Below, piece after piece: positions 53,151 to 64,000 of a stretch of 64,000 nucleotides of DNA. Every line of letters begins with the position of its first letter. Position 1 is the stretch's first letter. This DNA comes from Amoebidium appalachense. Its lineage: Eukaryota > Ichthyosporea. The translations under genes and the position numbers were made by a program. The notes under the pieces were generated by a model that was not told the origin of the DNA, did no database searches, and saw only the letters and a program-made list of their open reading frames with translations. Location: NCBI GenBank assembly GCA_963693365.1, contig CAVNZM010000003.1, forward strand, positions 3,658,001 to 3,722,000, given 5' to 3'.

Positions 53151-54058
53151 GGGGAGGTGCGGGGGTCGTCACGGTGGTGCTCGTGTGTGTGGGTGGACCG
53201 CTCGATGGCAACAAGGATGCCTAGCCTAAGGCCCAGCTTCCACGGATTCGTACCCCCCTCAGGCTGCGCCTCCCGCAGCTGCCCAGCTGAGGCAGGGGGA
53301 GGCCACGGTCCACAGCCTTCGTTCCCGAACACAGCTGCCACGGAACCAGCTGAGTTTGGTACTTTCCCACACGTGTCTCAAGATATGTTACTCCTCCCTT
53401 TATTTCCTGTTCCGCTGTTGGGTCTCGGTTGTAGTTTCAAGTCTCCAACTGAAGACGTAGATGTAGGTTTATTAAGAAGTGGATTTTATTTCAGATGGCA
53501 AACAGAGCTATAGTATCAATCAATGCTTTGCCTAGCGTTAGGCTCTGCTAGGGATGATGTTCGGCAACATATGCACACGCCTCTACCCGGCAGCACACAC
53601 ACACATTTCCACCACAGCTCCTCTCTTTTCCACGCACTTTTTTCCAACACCTCCTCCTAAACCCACACACTTTTCCCATGCACCCACGCCAACACAAGAA
53701 AAACCTATGTTTCACATTCAATTTTCTTCTTGCTCAGATATGCGCCGCAGGATCAGCAATGTCCCCTTAGGCTAGCGGCCGTTTCTGATTCTTTTCCATA
53801 CTTTAACCATACTAAAGCTTTCACCCCCATAGTTGCTGAACGAATGGCCCTTCCCCCTCCGGGATTTGGTGCCACTGTCCCTCTCCTTTCGGTCCTTCCC
53901 CCTGACCTGAGGGTGTTTCTGGAGACGCCCGATGCATTGGTGGTGTCAGAGTCGAGTGAGGGTCACGGTGAGAGTGGGTCTGAGCCCACTGCGACCGAGG
54001 AGTCGCCCGTGCACGGAGCTTGCGGGATGGAGCAGAGGGCGACTGAGAGCACCACTGA

Positions 54059-54675
54059 TTTTTTTATTTTTTTTATTTTTTTTTAAATTTTATTTTATCC
54101 CGTTTCACTCCCGGCGAGGCCAGGGAGCTTACCGTCTTCCGCCTAGACACAGATCGTACTGTATAGCACACTCATAAGTCAGGATTCTAATTGACCCCAG
54201 CTGGCACTATTTTTAGTTACGCCTTAAAATATCCCACGGTTCTAGCCGCAGCAACGCTAGTGGGGAAGTGAGCACAGCTCACTTTAACAACACCAGCCGG
54301 GAGCGACCCGGGACACATACACAAACACAAAGACTTGAAGGGGAAGACCCCCGGGCCATGCCCAGGACACTGACCCGAACCGTGGCCGGTGACTCGGATT
54401 GGTCTCCCACTTGAACGTTGGGCTGGGATGCCCAAGCGGCGCGCCATCGACGTCAGAGGGCTGGTGCTGTTCATGACGTCATGTCTTGCGGCCGGATGAT
54501 AACAAATTGGTGGCGCTGCTTGACGTGGTCTGGGGTGATGGCTTCTAGGGGGCGGCCAGACCCGTGGACCGTCGAGGCAGAAAAATCGGAAGTAACCAGG
54601 ATCGATCCTGCGACTTCAAAGTTTGAGCTTGACACGCAGAGATCTTACCATCATGATTGCACCAACCCGCCCCCC
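54059..54675 (-). mobile_element. SINE copy 2, inserted in the DIRS-like element
   Basis: Clear sequence match to copy 1, with the same A-rich tail, CRE palindrome and box B (GGATCGATCC). It lacks an internal segment of about 180 bases present in copy 1. Its box A is split by a six-base CATGAT insertion. Target duplications are not evident (at best a diverged CTGAG...GA), so it is older than copy 1. Confidence 0.8.
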
Positions 54676-55829
54676 TGAGGGTGCAGAGGAATCCCACCCA
54701 ACTCTCGGGCGTCCTGTCTTTGCCTTCTCGTCACCAGATGAGTGGCCCCTATTAGCCAAGCGAATATTTGATTGTGGCATGATAGCTTTTTCGGAATCCG
54801 ATGAGCACCCGAAAGTCATAAATGGTTTGTTTGCAGTTGAAAAAGATGAGAAAGAAGATCGTCTTATTATGGATGCCCGTCCTATGAATGCAGTAACTGT
54901 TATGCCAGTGGTTCAAGTTGATCCCCCCAATCCCCTTTTTCCCAGCCCGTCGGATTTGTGTAACATCATCATCCCTAAAAATTCCGTCCTGGTTGTAGCC
55001 AAGTATGATTTTTCAAATTACTACATCGGTTTCGGGTTCCAGAGTGGTTGTCGTGGTATCAAGGCCTCCCCCCGGTCTCCTCCAAGGCGGCGCCGGGGTT
55101 GCCTGGCTTGGATCGGTTGGTGTTCCCACGCGTTTTGTCGATGCCGATGGGGTGGAAATGGGCCCCGTTTCTTGCCCAGAGGTCTCAAGATTTCATGATC
55201 CACTGGCCCTCCTCTTCGGGCCGACAGATGCATCCAATCAAATTTTCCGCCGGCACATTCCATGAGCAACCAATCGGATTCCGTTCATTCGATCTAGTAG
55301 TACGTTGATGATTGGGTGGGGATAGGGTTCAAAGGATCTAGGGTGAATTCGGAGATGACAGCAGCGGCCCGGGCTAGCAGGCGAGGAAAACGGATTCGAA
55401 ATCAAGCCGTCAAAGACGGTGCGAGCAGCCCGAACTACACCCGAAACGGTGGCACTCGGTCTCGCCATTGGGTCCGATGGTAAAATTCGACCCGACTCTT
55501 CTAAGCTAGCCAGGCTTCTGGCTGACACTGAAGTCGTTTTACGCCAGTGCAAGCAGTGTCTCCACGAAATTTATCCCGGTTGTTGGGGGGCTGGGCTTAG
55601 TTGTTACTTTTGAATAGGTGCCTTTTCTCGAGTTTGGAATCTTGCTACGAGTTTGTTATCTCCAATACCACCACGCCACTGACAGATCTCACTATTCCCC
55701 TCGCAGTTAAGGTCGAATTGTCTATGTTGATTGCATTATCTCCCTTGGTGGTGTGTGATCTGTCGGCTCAGCCAGCCTCCGTAGTGCTGGCCTCGGATGC
55801 GTCCATGACTGCCGGCGCAGGGGTGTCAG

Positions 55830-56553
55830 TGTCGTATCCTAACGTGTATGTATTAAGAGACGCGGCACTCTACTAAGTGTACACACACGGAAAGGAACGA
55901 ACGTATACGAAAAACAGTAAAGTTTATTATAGACCAGGCTCCGACGGGCAAACTGAGATCCGAACGGAATCCAGCTAAGTCACAACTGCGGCCATCAAGG
56001 CCGTGCCCTACAAGATCATCATCACCTGGCCCCCTACGGTGCCACATTCCATACATTCCGATCTAACTCTATCGTGCGCCTGCACGATCGCGAGCTAAGT
56101 CGATCGGCTCACACAAATATAAATATCTAAGTCTCACCCCTCTCCCTTCCCCTAGTGGCACCGCAGAGTCTAAATCTACATTTCATACTATCTCCGAGTC
56201 CCCTCCCCCCCCTCCCCCATGGCCCCCCCCTTCCTCTACATCGAAATATATAAATACATTTGGCAGCATACACTATCAAACTTGCCAATATTTACAAAGG
56301 GCTTCTGCCCGAACTTATCACATTCCAAAGTCCTCCTATGATCTATCCTACACACTAATTAGAATTCTATTGGTTGGCTGCTCCGGCTGACGGGGTCCTG
56401 CCCTGCGCCGGCAGAGGCAAGATGCTCGCAGCTGTACAGCTATCTTGAGGCCCCGGACTTGATCTTGATGATCTGTGGACCCGGGCCACCCCCCCCCCCC
56501 TGATCTCGATCGTAGACTTAGGCTGATCTGCTGAGACGGATTAGTATATGTCA
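55830..56553 (-). mobile_element. Solo LTR of a Ty3/gypsy element
   Basis: 724 bp, TGTCGTATCC...ATATGTCA on the plus strand (TG..CA ends), flanked by perfect 5-bp duplications GTCAG (55825-55829 and 56554-56558). It matches, with scattered substitutions, the LTR at 59384-60104 that belongs to the gypsy element at the right edge. No internal sequence is present, as expected after LTR-LTR recombination. It sits inside the RNase H region of the DIRS-like element. Confidence 0.9.
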
Positions 56554-57179
56554 GTCAGTTCAAGTTGCCAACGTCACGGTCAGCAATCGTTATTGGCGCT
56601 GTCCCAGTCCGTCTCGAAACCTGGGTATTCCTTTCTTTCCCTGGACGGGCACGACACGAAGACCGGGGCGGACAGCGACCCTCGTTATATGCCGTCATCG
56701 GTCGAGCGCAGCGATGTTTAGGTTGCAAATGAAATTAAAGAGCCCACCTCCGTTCCCCAGTTACTCAAGCCGGAGCCCCCCGCATGCGCCACTAGCTTGT
56801 TGAATATGGTGGATGGCTTGCAGTGGCACCATCCCATTTCCGCACGGTGGCAGCACACAGATCACATCGCCATTTTAGAGGGACACGCGTTGCTTTTGTC
56901 ACTTCGTCGTTTTGTACGAGCTCCACGTAGTCATCACACACGGGTCGCACATCTGATTGACAACACAGCGTTGGTGTATGCTGTGGCGAACTTGGGGAGA
57001 TCAAGCTCTCGGCGCCTGAACCACCTCTGTAGAAGAGTGGCAGCTCTCCCTGTGCGCAGCAGCAGTGCGTCCATCCTGGGTGTGGGTGCCGTCAGCACTA
57101 TGTTGAACCCCGGCGCGGATGAACCCTCACGCGCAATCGTTCCGAGTCCCAGGGTGGCACGGGTATTGAACATCGACAG

Positions 57180-58554
57180 CAGGGGGGGGGGATTACGAAG
57201 AAAAAAAATCGTCGTAATTACGATTAACGAAAGACCCCAATACGAACAAGGTTAGGGTGTCGTCGTAACAGCTTTCATATCAGATGTATAGCATTATAAA
57301 CGCTTTAAGGCCCCCTAATATCTAACTGTACCTAATCTTTTCAATATTTCTGTTCAAGAACATATCTACAGCGCTTCTCACGAGCAATATCGAACCCTGA
57401 CAAGTGTCCAGGGCTTGTAATTTTGCGATACTTAATTTGTGAAAACGTGTATTTTGAGTTTTGTGACTGGAGCCTCGGCGTTTTTAGCTGGGCTTGAGGC
57501 TGTTACACTAAAATTTTATAAGTATTTGGGACGGAAGCAGAGACACTGTGGTGCAGTGTGAAAACACCACAGACACACAACAACAAAACACGGAACGATC
57601 GGAGCAGTGTACTACAAAACAGACATCAATGTTTAGACACGACTAACTATACTTGAGAAATAGCTAAGTCAAATCGGTATGTGATTTCCGACCAGTCGGA
57701 AATCAGATCCAGATCTAAAACAAACCAATCACTATGAACTGATTGTTTAAGGACAGATCTGGCAGGCAGGAACACACACGATAGGTCACAGCCACTACCT
57801 AGTATCGAGGTGTTGAGACAACGAGGAACGAGGGAGCTGTCGTGCATATAGAGTCTAACCTATCAAGCACCGCAAAGACACAGGTACAACGGCATTAACC
57901 CTGTTGATTGGTCACAGCCCGGCAACACATGAAAACCGTTACTAAATTAAAGAGCTGTGATCACACTGTGTCAAACTAAGTGTAGCCTAAGTGTGTGGTC
58001 GTCCAATCACTTGGCAACACATACTAAGCAACACGAATCCACTCAACATATATTAGTAAGAAAGAAAGATGATCATGCACAATGTAAGATAAAGGAGAAA
58101 AGGAAAAGAAAAGATAGAAGGAGAAAGAGAAAAGAGAAAAGAACACAGATCAACAAACACGATATTCATAGCACAGCTACAACTAAAGATATTCATGTAC
58201 ACACAAACATGTACACGTTTCTCCCTCACTGGGTAGACTCGTGCACCTATCATAAATCAGTTGCTGTAATCGATATCTAAACACACGAATATAGTCGACA
58301 CAGCACGATTATAAGTATTTAAACACACTGGAGATCGATGCCATAATTTACGTACAAGGAGCGCATCTTTTACATTAAGTAAATGAACAAAAACATAACA
58401 CGAACTGAGAAGATCTTACAATATGTAGATACGGCTACGTATTACAACACTTGCAGATCCCCAAGAACCTCCCCGTTACGATTAAGAAACTGTCCGTTAC
58501 GATTGGCCAAAGGACAATACGGTTAATAAGCTGGCCAACCCCAGCCCAACCCTG
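57180..58554. mobile_element. Non-autonomous hAT-type DNA transposon
   Basis: 1,375 bp flanked by 8-bp duplications ATCGACAG (57172-57179 and 58555-58562). Its ends are CAGGGGGG on the left and ...CCCTG on the right, giving a CAGGG inverted terminus typical of hAT elements. Subterminal TTACGATT/CGTAAT motifs occur near both ends. Removing the element and one duplication keeps the host reading frame continuous from RNase H into the recombinase. No transposase ORF is present; the small ORFs inside look like chance. Confidence 0.82.
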
Positions 58555-58910
58555 ATCGACAGACAATCAGCTATCATCCGTCGTTATGATAGGGTGCTAG
58601 ACCGATTTGTTGGCTGGTGTAAGACTACCCGGGGTATCGACCGGTGCGAAAATGTCTGGGTTATTGATGAGCTTCTAAGCAGTTATGCTGCAGAGCTGTA
58701 TCATGATGATCCATGACCTTCACGGCTGTACGATGGGCTGGCCCACTGTCGAACGGTTTTGGCGGCCATTCACCACTTCTATCCAAGATACTATATGGAT
58801 GCGTTTGTCAGAACCGAGGATGCACTCAGTGTGTGGGAATCAGAATTACTCCTGGACCAGTGCTAATTATTATCTTCCTACACATACTATGGCCAAGCCT
58901 GGGTGAGTAC

Positions 58911-59383
<473 letters not shown>

Positions 59384-60104
59384 TGTCGTATCCTAATGTA
59401 TGTGTACTAGAGACGCGGCACTCTACTAAGTGTACCCACACGAAAAGGAACGAACGTGTACAGAAAAACGGTAAAGTTTATTAAGACCAGGCTCCGACGG
59501 GCAAACTTAGATCCGTACGGATTGAGTCTAAGTTACGACTGAGGCCATCAAGGCCGTGCCCTACAAGATCATCATCACCTGGCCCCCTACGATGCCACAT
59601 TCCATTAACATTCCGATCTACTTTTATCGTGCGCCTGCACGAGCTAAGTCGATCTACTCAACTAATATATTTATCCAAGTCTCACCCCTCACCCTCCCCC
59701 TAGTGGCACCGCAGAGTCTAAATCTACATTTCATACTATCCTCCCCCCCCCTCCCTCCCCCCCTTTCCTCTACATCTAAATATATAAATACGTTTGGCAA
59801 CATATACTATCAAACCTTGCCAATCCTTACAAAAGGGCTTCTGCCCGAACAATGACATTCCTAAGTCCTCCTACGATCTATCCTACACACTAATTAGAAT
59901 TCTATTGGACGGCTGTCCCGGCTGACGTGGTCCAATGCCCTGCGCCGGCAGAGGCAAGATGCACGCAGCTGTACAGCTATCTTGAGGCCCCGGACTTGAT
60001 CTTGATGATCTGTGGACCCGGGCCACCCCCCCCCCCCCCCCCCCCCCCCCCCGATCTCGATCGTAGACTTAGGCTAATCTGCTGAGACGGATTAGTATAT
60101 GTCA
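59384..60104 (-). repeat. 3' LTR of the gypsy element
   Basis: 721 bp with TG..CA ends in either orientation (element-sense TGACATATAC...ATACGACA), homologous to the solo LTR at 55830-56553. It contains a long C run (about 60,027-60,051, plus strand) that differs in length from the solo copy. Confidence 0.88.
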
Positions 60105-60123
60105 ACTCCCCCCCCGGCCCCCG
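60105..60123 (-). promoter_or_regulatory. Polypurine tract of the gypsy element
   Basis: Element-sense CCGGGGGCCGGGGGGGGAGT lies immediately before the 3' LTR start TGACAT, in the expected position for plus-strand priming. Confidence 0.7.
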
Positions 60124-60287
60124 GAAAAGCTGAGTCCCACCTCAGTCACATTACATCTAACACCCCCTAAAAAGACATAGACTAATCAGTCTCCTAAAAA
60201 AAATTAAATTAAATAAATTACGAAGAAAAATAATAAATTAATCTACACCATAAGCTTGATACCTACGGAGACACCTATGATAATAAA

Positions 60288-61940
60288 TTAAATTCCTATG
60301 ACTACGTTCACACTCCTCCTCGGTCTCCTCCCCCTCCCTCCCCCTCCCCCCGTGTGTCTACGTGTATTTGCATCACTCCCCCCCCGGCCCCCTCCCCCCA
60401 CCGACTTTTTCACACCACGATTAAACTGAGGAATAACTCTCTTTGGCCGAGAGGGAGCACTAGGCAACTCCCTCTGCACTAATCTAGCCTCATAAGCACG
60501 AATAGAAAACGGGCAATCCAAATGAAACTCAGGCAACCACTGATCTTCCTGATAACCTCCCTCAAAACGAATTAAATAATAATTTACCTTACCTTCCTTA
60601 CCTTCGATAACCTTTTTATCCATAATTTTATCTACTGCAGCCTCCGATACATCCACCGACCCGTCATAGTCGGGGGTGAATGCATCTAACACTCGACGGC
60701 CCTCCGGCCGTTTAACCCTAAGGGCCCTATCATAATATTCCTTTATATCATCTACATTATAAAATCTAACATCACTCTCATTATCTAACCTCTGCACCTT
60801 ATATTCCGTCGGACCTAACCTAGCCACTATTTTATACGGACCGATAAAAAGAGGCAACCATTTCTTACCATACTTACGAAGACCTTCACCTTCACCCTTA
60901 CCTTCCTGCTCCTGCTTATATCTCTTCTTCCTAGTATGATCCCTAATTAAAACTAAAGTACCCTCGGCAAATTCACGTAACGGACGTGTGGACACGTCTG
61001 TACGTGCCTGTGCCTGCTGTGTACGGGCCAGAGCTGCATCACGTGCAGCCCGGGCCCGGGTTAGTAGCTGCTCCCGGAACTCAGTCCAGTGGGGATAAGT
61101 TAGTCGGTCAGCCCCCCCCATCGGCAAAAGTGCCGTATCTAACAAACTAATAGCCTCCTGCCCATAGACCAAATAAAACGGAGAAAAACCAGTCACAGCA
61201 TGAGGGGTAGAATTATATGAATGAGCAATAAACCTAGACATATGATCCCAATCATTAGCCTCCACATCCACCATTTTGCCAAAGGACTTCTGAAACACTG
61301 CATGCACACGTTCAGAGATGGCATTTGCTTGAGGGTGATATGCAGACGTAGTGATATGAGCTACCCTTAAAATTTTACACACCTCCGACACCAACTGATT
61401 TAAAAACACACGACTCCTATCCGTTAACAAAACACGAGGACAACCAAACCTAAGACAAATTTCATCCACAAAAATACGAGCAAACAAAACGGCATTAGCA
61501 GTGGGGAGAGGAAAAACTTCAACCCAACGAGTGGCCACATCGGTGACGGTAACAAGTACAGTGTTACCCTCAACCGTAGAATTTAAAGGACCGACCACAT
61601 CCACTGCTACCCTTTCAAACATACGAACATTAAAATCCCTAATAAACGACGGGCGGGAACGAGAGTGGGGACTCTCATTCCTTTCCTGACAATGCATGCA
61701 TGACAACACATAATCCCTCACCTCCCTACTCATACCCGGCCAAAAATACGAACGATTAACACGAAGCAACGTCCTATTTACACCTAAATGACCAGCCATG
61801 GGATGCTCATGCACCATATGCAAAACCTCAGGCACAAGTGCCGTCGGGACCCAAACTCGGTGTCCGTCTGGCCCAGAACAATGATAAACTAAATCCTGCT
61901 CTACCTGACACATTTTTGCTAACTTAGCTACCTTAATCAT
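60288..61940 (-). CDS. pol: Gypsy integrase with GPY/F motif and chromodomain
   Basis: 550 codons from ATG 61940; the same frame continues upstream to a TAG at 61974. The zinc-binding module is HEHPMAGHLG...CMHCQ. Catalytic residues are Asp in VAVDVVGP, Asp in LLTDRSRVF (usually TDRG) and Glu in AISERVHAVF. LFIGPYKIVARLG is the GPY/F module. Near the C-terminus VDKIMDKKVIEGKEGKVNYY and LIRFEGGYQEDQWLPEFHL form a chromodomain, which in chromoviruses targets integration to marked chromatin. The tail is basic and Gly-rich. Confidence 0.92.
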   Translation of the reverse strand: MIKVAKLAKMCQVEQDLVYHCSGPDGHRVWVPTALVPEVLHMVHEHPMAGHLGVNRTLLRVNRSYFWPGMSREVRDYVLSCMHCQERNESPHSRSRPSFIRDFNVRMFERVAVDVVGPLNSTVEGNTVLVTVTDVATRWVEVFPLPTANAVLFARIFVDEICLRFGCPRVLLTDRSRVFLNQLVSEVCKILRVAHITTSAYHPQANAISERVHAVFQKSFGKMVDVEANDWDHMSRFIAHSYNSTPHAVTGFSPFYLVYGQEAISLLDTALLPMGGADRLTYPHWTEFREQLLTRARAARDAALARTQQAQARTDVSTRPLREFAEGTLVLIRDHTRKKRYKQEQEGKGEGEGLRKYGKKWLPLFIGPYKIVARLGPTEYKVQRLDNESDVRFYNVDDIKEYYDRALRVKRPEGRRVLDAFTPDYDGSVDVSEAAVDKIMDKKVIEGKEGKVNYYLIRFEGGYQEDQWLPEFHLDCPFSIRAYEARLVQRELPSAPSRPKRVIPQFNRGVKKSVGGGGRGGSDANTRRHTGGGGGRGRRPRRSVNVVIGI

Positions 61941-61973
61941 CTGCCTTTTATTTGTAAATTTAATCGAATCAAC

Positions 61974-62171
61974 CTACCCCTTTAAATAATTCTTAACCAG
62001 ACCAATCAACACATCTTCCTCCTGAGCTAAGATCAAAGCCGTAGGTGCTAAGGCAGGGGCCGAGCCATGAGACTCGGTCCCGACCTCAGACACCGACAAA
62101 TACCTCCCCCCCCCTCTCCTACACTTATAAGCAAGCAACCCCGGAACCCAAGAAGACACATCCACAGACAC
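61974..62171 (-). pseudogene. Gypsy pol linker fragment between RNase H and integrase
   Basis: A 65-codon open stretch (VSSWVPGLLAYKCRRGGGRY, EEDVLIGLVKNYLKG) ending in TAG. It is in frame with the downstream integrase but out of frame with the upstream RT/RNase H ORF. Confidence 0.6.
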
Positions 62172-62176
62172 AGCAT

Positions 62177-64000
62177 CTATTCCTTTCTGCTCACTCGCCC
62201 CCCCTTCCCCCCCTCCCCCCCCCGTCTCTCACTATCCCCCCCCTCCCCCTCCTTCTCTTCTTCAAACAAAATATAAGCAGCACGAGAGAGAGCATCACAG
62301 TCGACCATTGTTTCACCCTTGGCATAAAACAATTTATAGGAGAACTCACCGAGAGCCGCGGCCCACTTCTGCATCCTCTCGTTGACCAGACGAGTGGTGC
62401 CGGCCATGGCTAGGCAGGGCTTGTGGTCGGTGTAGACCTCAAACGTCCTGCCTGCGAGTATATACCTCCATGCCTGTGAGACTGCCCAAAAGATAGCATG
62501 GGACTCTCTCTCCGGATTGCTATATCTACGTTCACTTTTACTAAATGAACGACTAGCATAAGCAATCACTCTATCCTGCCCCTCCTGCACTTGATATAAC
62601 ACGGCCCCCTCAGCAACCTTACTTGCATCGCACCGAACTTTAAACATCCCCCCCCCGGCCGAAAAATCAGGATGAACAAGCATACTCGAAGACTGCAAAG
62701 CTAACTTAAGCTTTTCGAAAGCAGAAACAGCATCAACATTCCAATCTATTCTATTCTTCTTCTCCCCCCCCGTCTGACTAGTTAACGGCAAAGCAAGCAT
62801 ACTATAGTCCTTAATATAACGACGAAGATAATTAGTTAAACCTAAAAATTGCCTTAGTTGAGTGACAGTCTGAGGACGGGGCCACTCAACTATGGCCCGG
62901 ATTTTCTCCGGATCAGGGGAAAGACCATTACTAGACACAATATGACCTAAAAACTTAACCTCCGGCACACCAATCACAGTCTTGCTACCGCTAATACGAA
63001 GACCAGACTCACCCAAAGCTAAAAATACTTTTTCACAATTATTAACTAACTCCTCAAATGACCTACCTTTAATTAAAACATCATCCAAATAAGGGTGGCA
63101 TACATCCAAATGAGGGTGGAGAATTTTATACATTACCCGGCACAACATAGCTGGAGAGGAGAGCAAACCCATCGGCACCACCTTGTACTGGAACAGCTGG
63201 TCACCCAGTGCAAAGGCAGTCTTCTCCTTGCTGCTCTCCTCCAACCTTATCTGCCAAAAAGCTGCTTTTAAATCAAGTTTAGCAAAGTGAGTATAGCCGT
63301 GCAGCTGTGAAAGCTGCTCGTCTATGTTAGGGAGAGGCCATTGGTCTGCCTTAGTGATCCGATTCAGAGCCCTGTAATCGTTCACTAGGCGCCAAGACCC
63401 GTCGGGCTTCTTAACCAATAGCACCGGACTTCTCCACGGACTCGAACTATGCTCCACATGACCCTTTTTTAACATATCACTCACTATTATTAGCGCATCC
63501 GACAATTTATACTGCTCCATTCTATAGCTAGGCATCACTACCGGCCTATTATCACCTGTGTCGATCTGCATTTCAAACCCTTTAACGAAGCCTACTTCGT
63601 TATCATCGGCCAGAAATGCAAACCGAGTCCTATCAAATAACTTAGCTAGCAATTTTTTCTGTTCTACCGTCCAATCCCCCTCCTTCATACCAAACGGCAA
63701 TACTAACTCCGGGTTACCCCCATCACAAGTGGATGCATCCTTATTCACCGGAGTGCCACTTAACATTTCACCTCCTGTATTACATCGGTGCTGCTCGGGG
63801 TGAGGTTGAGGTACCTCCGGATATAGGCGGTCACCCTTAGCACCCCCCCCTCCCCCCGGCACACCAATGCCCCCGGGCAATTCCTGATGAGTTAGTGCAT
63901 GTATGTGGGGGGCCAGGTCTGTGGCCACCCTGCCCCCCACGGTGTTGGTTAACCCGTCAGATCCACGGGTTAGACCAACACCCTCCCCCCTTGCCTGCAC
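62177..64000 (-). CDS. pol: Gypsy reverse transcriptase and RNase H (5' end beyond window)
   Basis: At least 607 codons, open at the right edge. RT motifs are SPWRSPVLLVKKPDGSWRLV, NDYRALNRIT, FAKLDLKAAFWQIRL, VVPMGLLSSPAM and the catalytic YLDD (HPYLDDVLI). The connection domain is FLGHIVSSNGLSPDPEKI and LRQFLGLTNYLRRYI. RNase H reads RCDASKVAEGAVLYQ, NPERESHAIFWAV, YTDHKPC and VDCDALSR. The ORF ends in a Gly/Glu/Arg-rich tail where a C/G run shifts the frame before the linker and integrase. Confidence 0.93.
   Translation of the reverse strand: MQARGEGVGLTRGSDGLTNTVGGRVATDLAPHIHALTHQELPGGIGVPGGGGGAKGDRLYPEVPQPHPEQHRCNTGGEMLSGTPVNKDASTCDGGNPELVLPFGMKEGDWTVEQKKLLAKLFDRTRFAFLADDNEVGFVKGFEMQIDTGDNRPVVMPSYRMEQYKLSDALIIVSDMLKKGHVEHSSSPWRSPVLLVKKPDGSWRLVNDYRALNRITKADQWPLPNIDEQLSQLHGYTHFAKLDLKAAFWQIRLEESSKEKTAFALGDQLFQYKVVPMGLLSSPAMLCRVMYKILHPHLDVCHPYLDDVLIKGRSFEELVNNCEKVFLALGESGLRISGSKTVIGVPEVKFLGHIVSSNGLSPDPEKIRAIVEWPRPQTVTQLRQFLGLTNYLRRYIKDYSMLALPLTSQTGGEKKNRIDWNVDAVSAFEKLKLALQSSSMLVHPDFSAGGGMFKVRCDASKVAEGAVLYQVQEGQDRVIAYASRSFSKSERRYSNPERESHAIFWAVSQAWRYILAGRTFEVYTDHKPCLAMAGTTRLVNERMQKWAAALGEFSYKLFYAKGETMVDCDALSRAAYILFEEEKEGEGGDSERRGGEGGKGGRVSRKE

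Larger units (their letters stand above)
53730..58910 (+). pseudogene. DIRS-like retroelement remnant (RT, RNase H, tyrosine recombinase), broken by three insertions
   Basis: Plus-strand pieces in order. 53730-54058 is an acidic leader (SESSEGHGESGSEPTATEES). 54676-55400 is an RT with NGLFAVEKDEKEDRLIMDAR, KYDFSNYY, SMPMGWKWAPF and the catalytic YVDDWVG at about 55307, spread over all three frames. 55601-55829 and 56554-57179 are RNase H (VVLASDASMTAGAGV, then DHIAILEGHALLLSLRR, DNTALV and NPGADEPSR). 58555-58900 matches the N-terminal core-binding domain of tyrosine recombinases (RRYDRVLDRFVGWCK, WVIDELLSSYAAELY). RT-RH-YR on one strand is the DIRS order. Insertions lie at 54059-54675 (SINE), 55830-56553 (solo LTR) and 57180-58554 (hAT). 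No terminal repeats or catalytic Tyr were found. Confidence 0.75.
59384..64000 (-). mobile_element. Ty3/gypsy chromovirus, 5' part outside the window
   Basis: A minus-strand element. The 3' LTR is at 59384-60104, a G-rich polypurine tract abuts it, and pol (RT, RNase H, integrase with GPY/F and chromodomain) occupies 60288-64000. Gag, protease and the 5' LTR would lie beyond 64000. Pol is broken by a frame change near 62,180-62,230 (C/G runs) and by an in-frame TAG at 61974-61976, so this copy looks inactive. Confidence 0.92.

Noticed and set aside
57647-58280. ORFs of 66-107 codons
   Set aside because: Located inside the hAT-type element, low-complexity Lys/Arg-rich or hydrophobic, with no transposase motif.

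Overview
The window is nuclear DNA of a eukaryote. It has spliced genes with GT..AG introns, a Pol III-type SINE, TATA and CCAAT promoters, LTR, DIRS-like and hAT transposons, and very many microsatellites ((CA)n, (GA)n, (GTGC)n) and long G or C homopolymers. The secreted TSP1/EGF/PAN gene built from symmetrical phase-1 exons recalls animals or other lineages with exon shuffling, but nothing seen here fixes the species. Homopolymer lengths should be treated as uncertain.

Region 1 (about 3.9-21.5 kb, minus strand) is one gene that I reconstruct as 30 exons: a signal peptide, 21 thrombospondin type-1 (TSP1) repeats, one PAN/Apple-like domain, five calcium-binding EGF domains and two more PAN-like domains, about 1,775 residues. 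Every internal intron is phase 1. The first 14 TSP1 exons are seven tandem copies of a two-exon unit (types B and A). Three TSP1 exons carry a one-base excess in a C/G run. The introns are C-rich and CA-rich on the sense strand.

Region 2 (21.5-31.7 kb) is mostly simple repeats. It has one intact unidentified plus-strand ORF (27494-28168) behind a TATA/CCAAT promoter, and a few isolated exon-like pieces.

Region 3 (31745-37623, minus) is a complete, apparently very young Ty1/copia element with identical-looking 765-bp LTRs inserted in a poly-G tract. Its gag start codon lies inside the LTR and its primer-binding site matches the anticodon arm of initiator tRNA-Met.

Region 4 (38.0-52.0 kb, minus) holds a single-exon secreted S1 serine protease, a SINE with a perfect 15-bp target duplication, and a multi-exon leucine-rich-repeat gene resembling LRRC42, whose 5' part is separated from the rest by an in-frame stop.

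Region 5 (52-64 kb) is a nest of transposons. A plus-strand DIRS-like retroelement (RT, RNase H, tyrosine recombinase) is broken by a SINE, a solo LTR and a short hAT-type element, each insertion recognisable from its ends. It is followed by a Ty3/gypsy chromovirus on the minus strand that runs out of the window.
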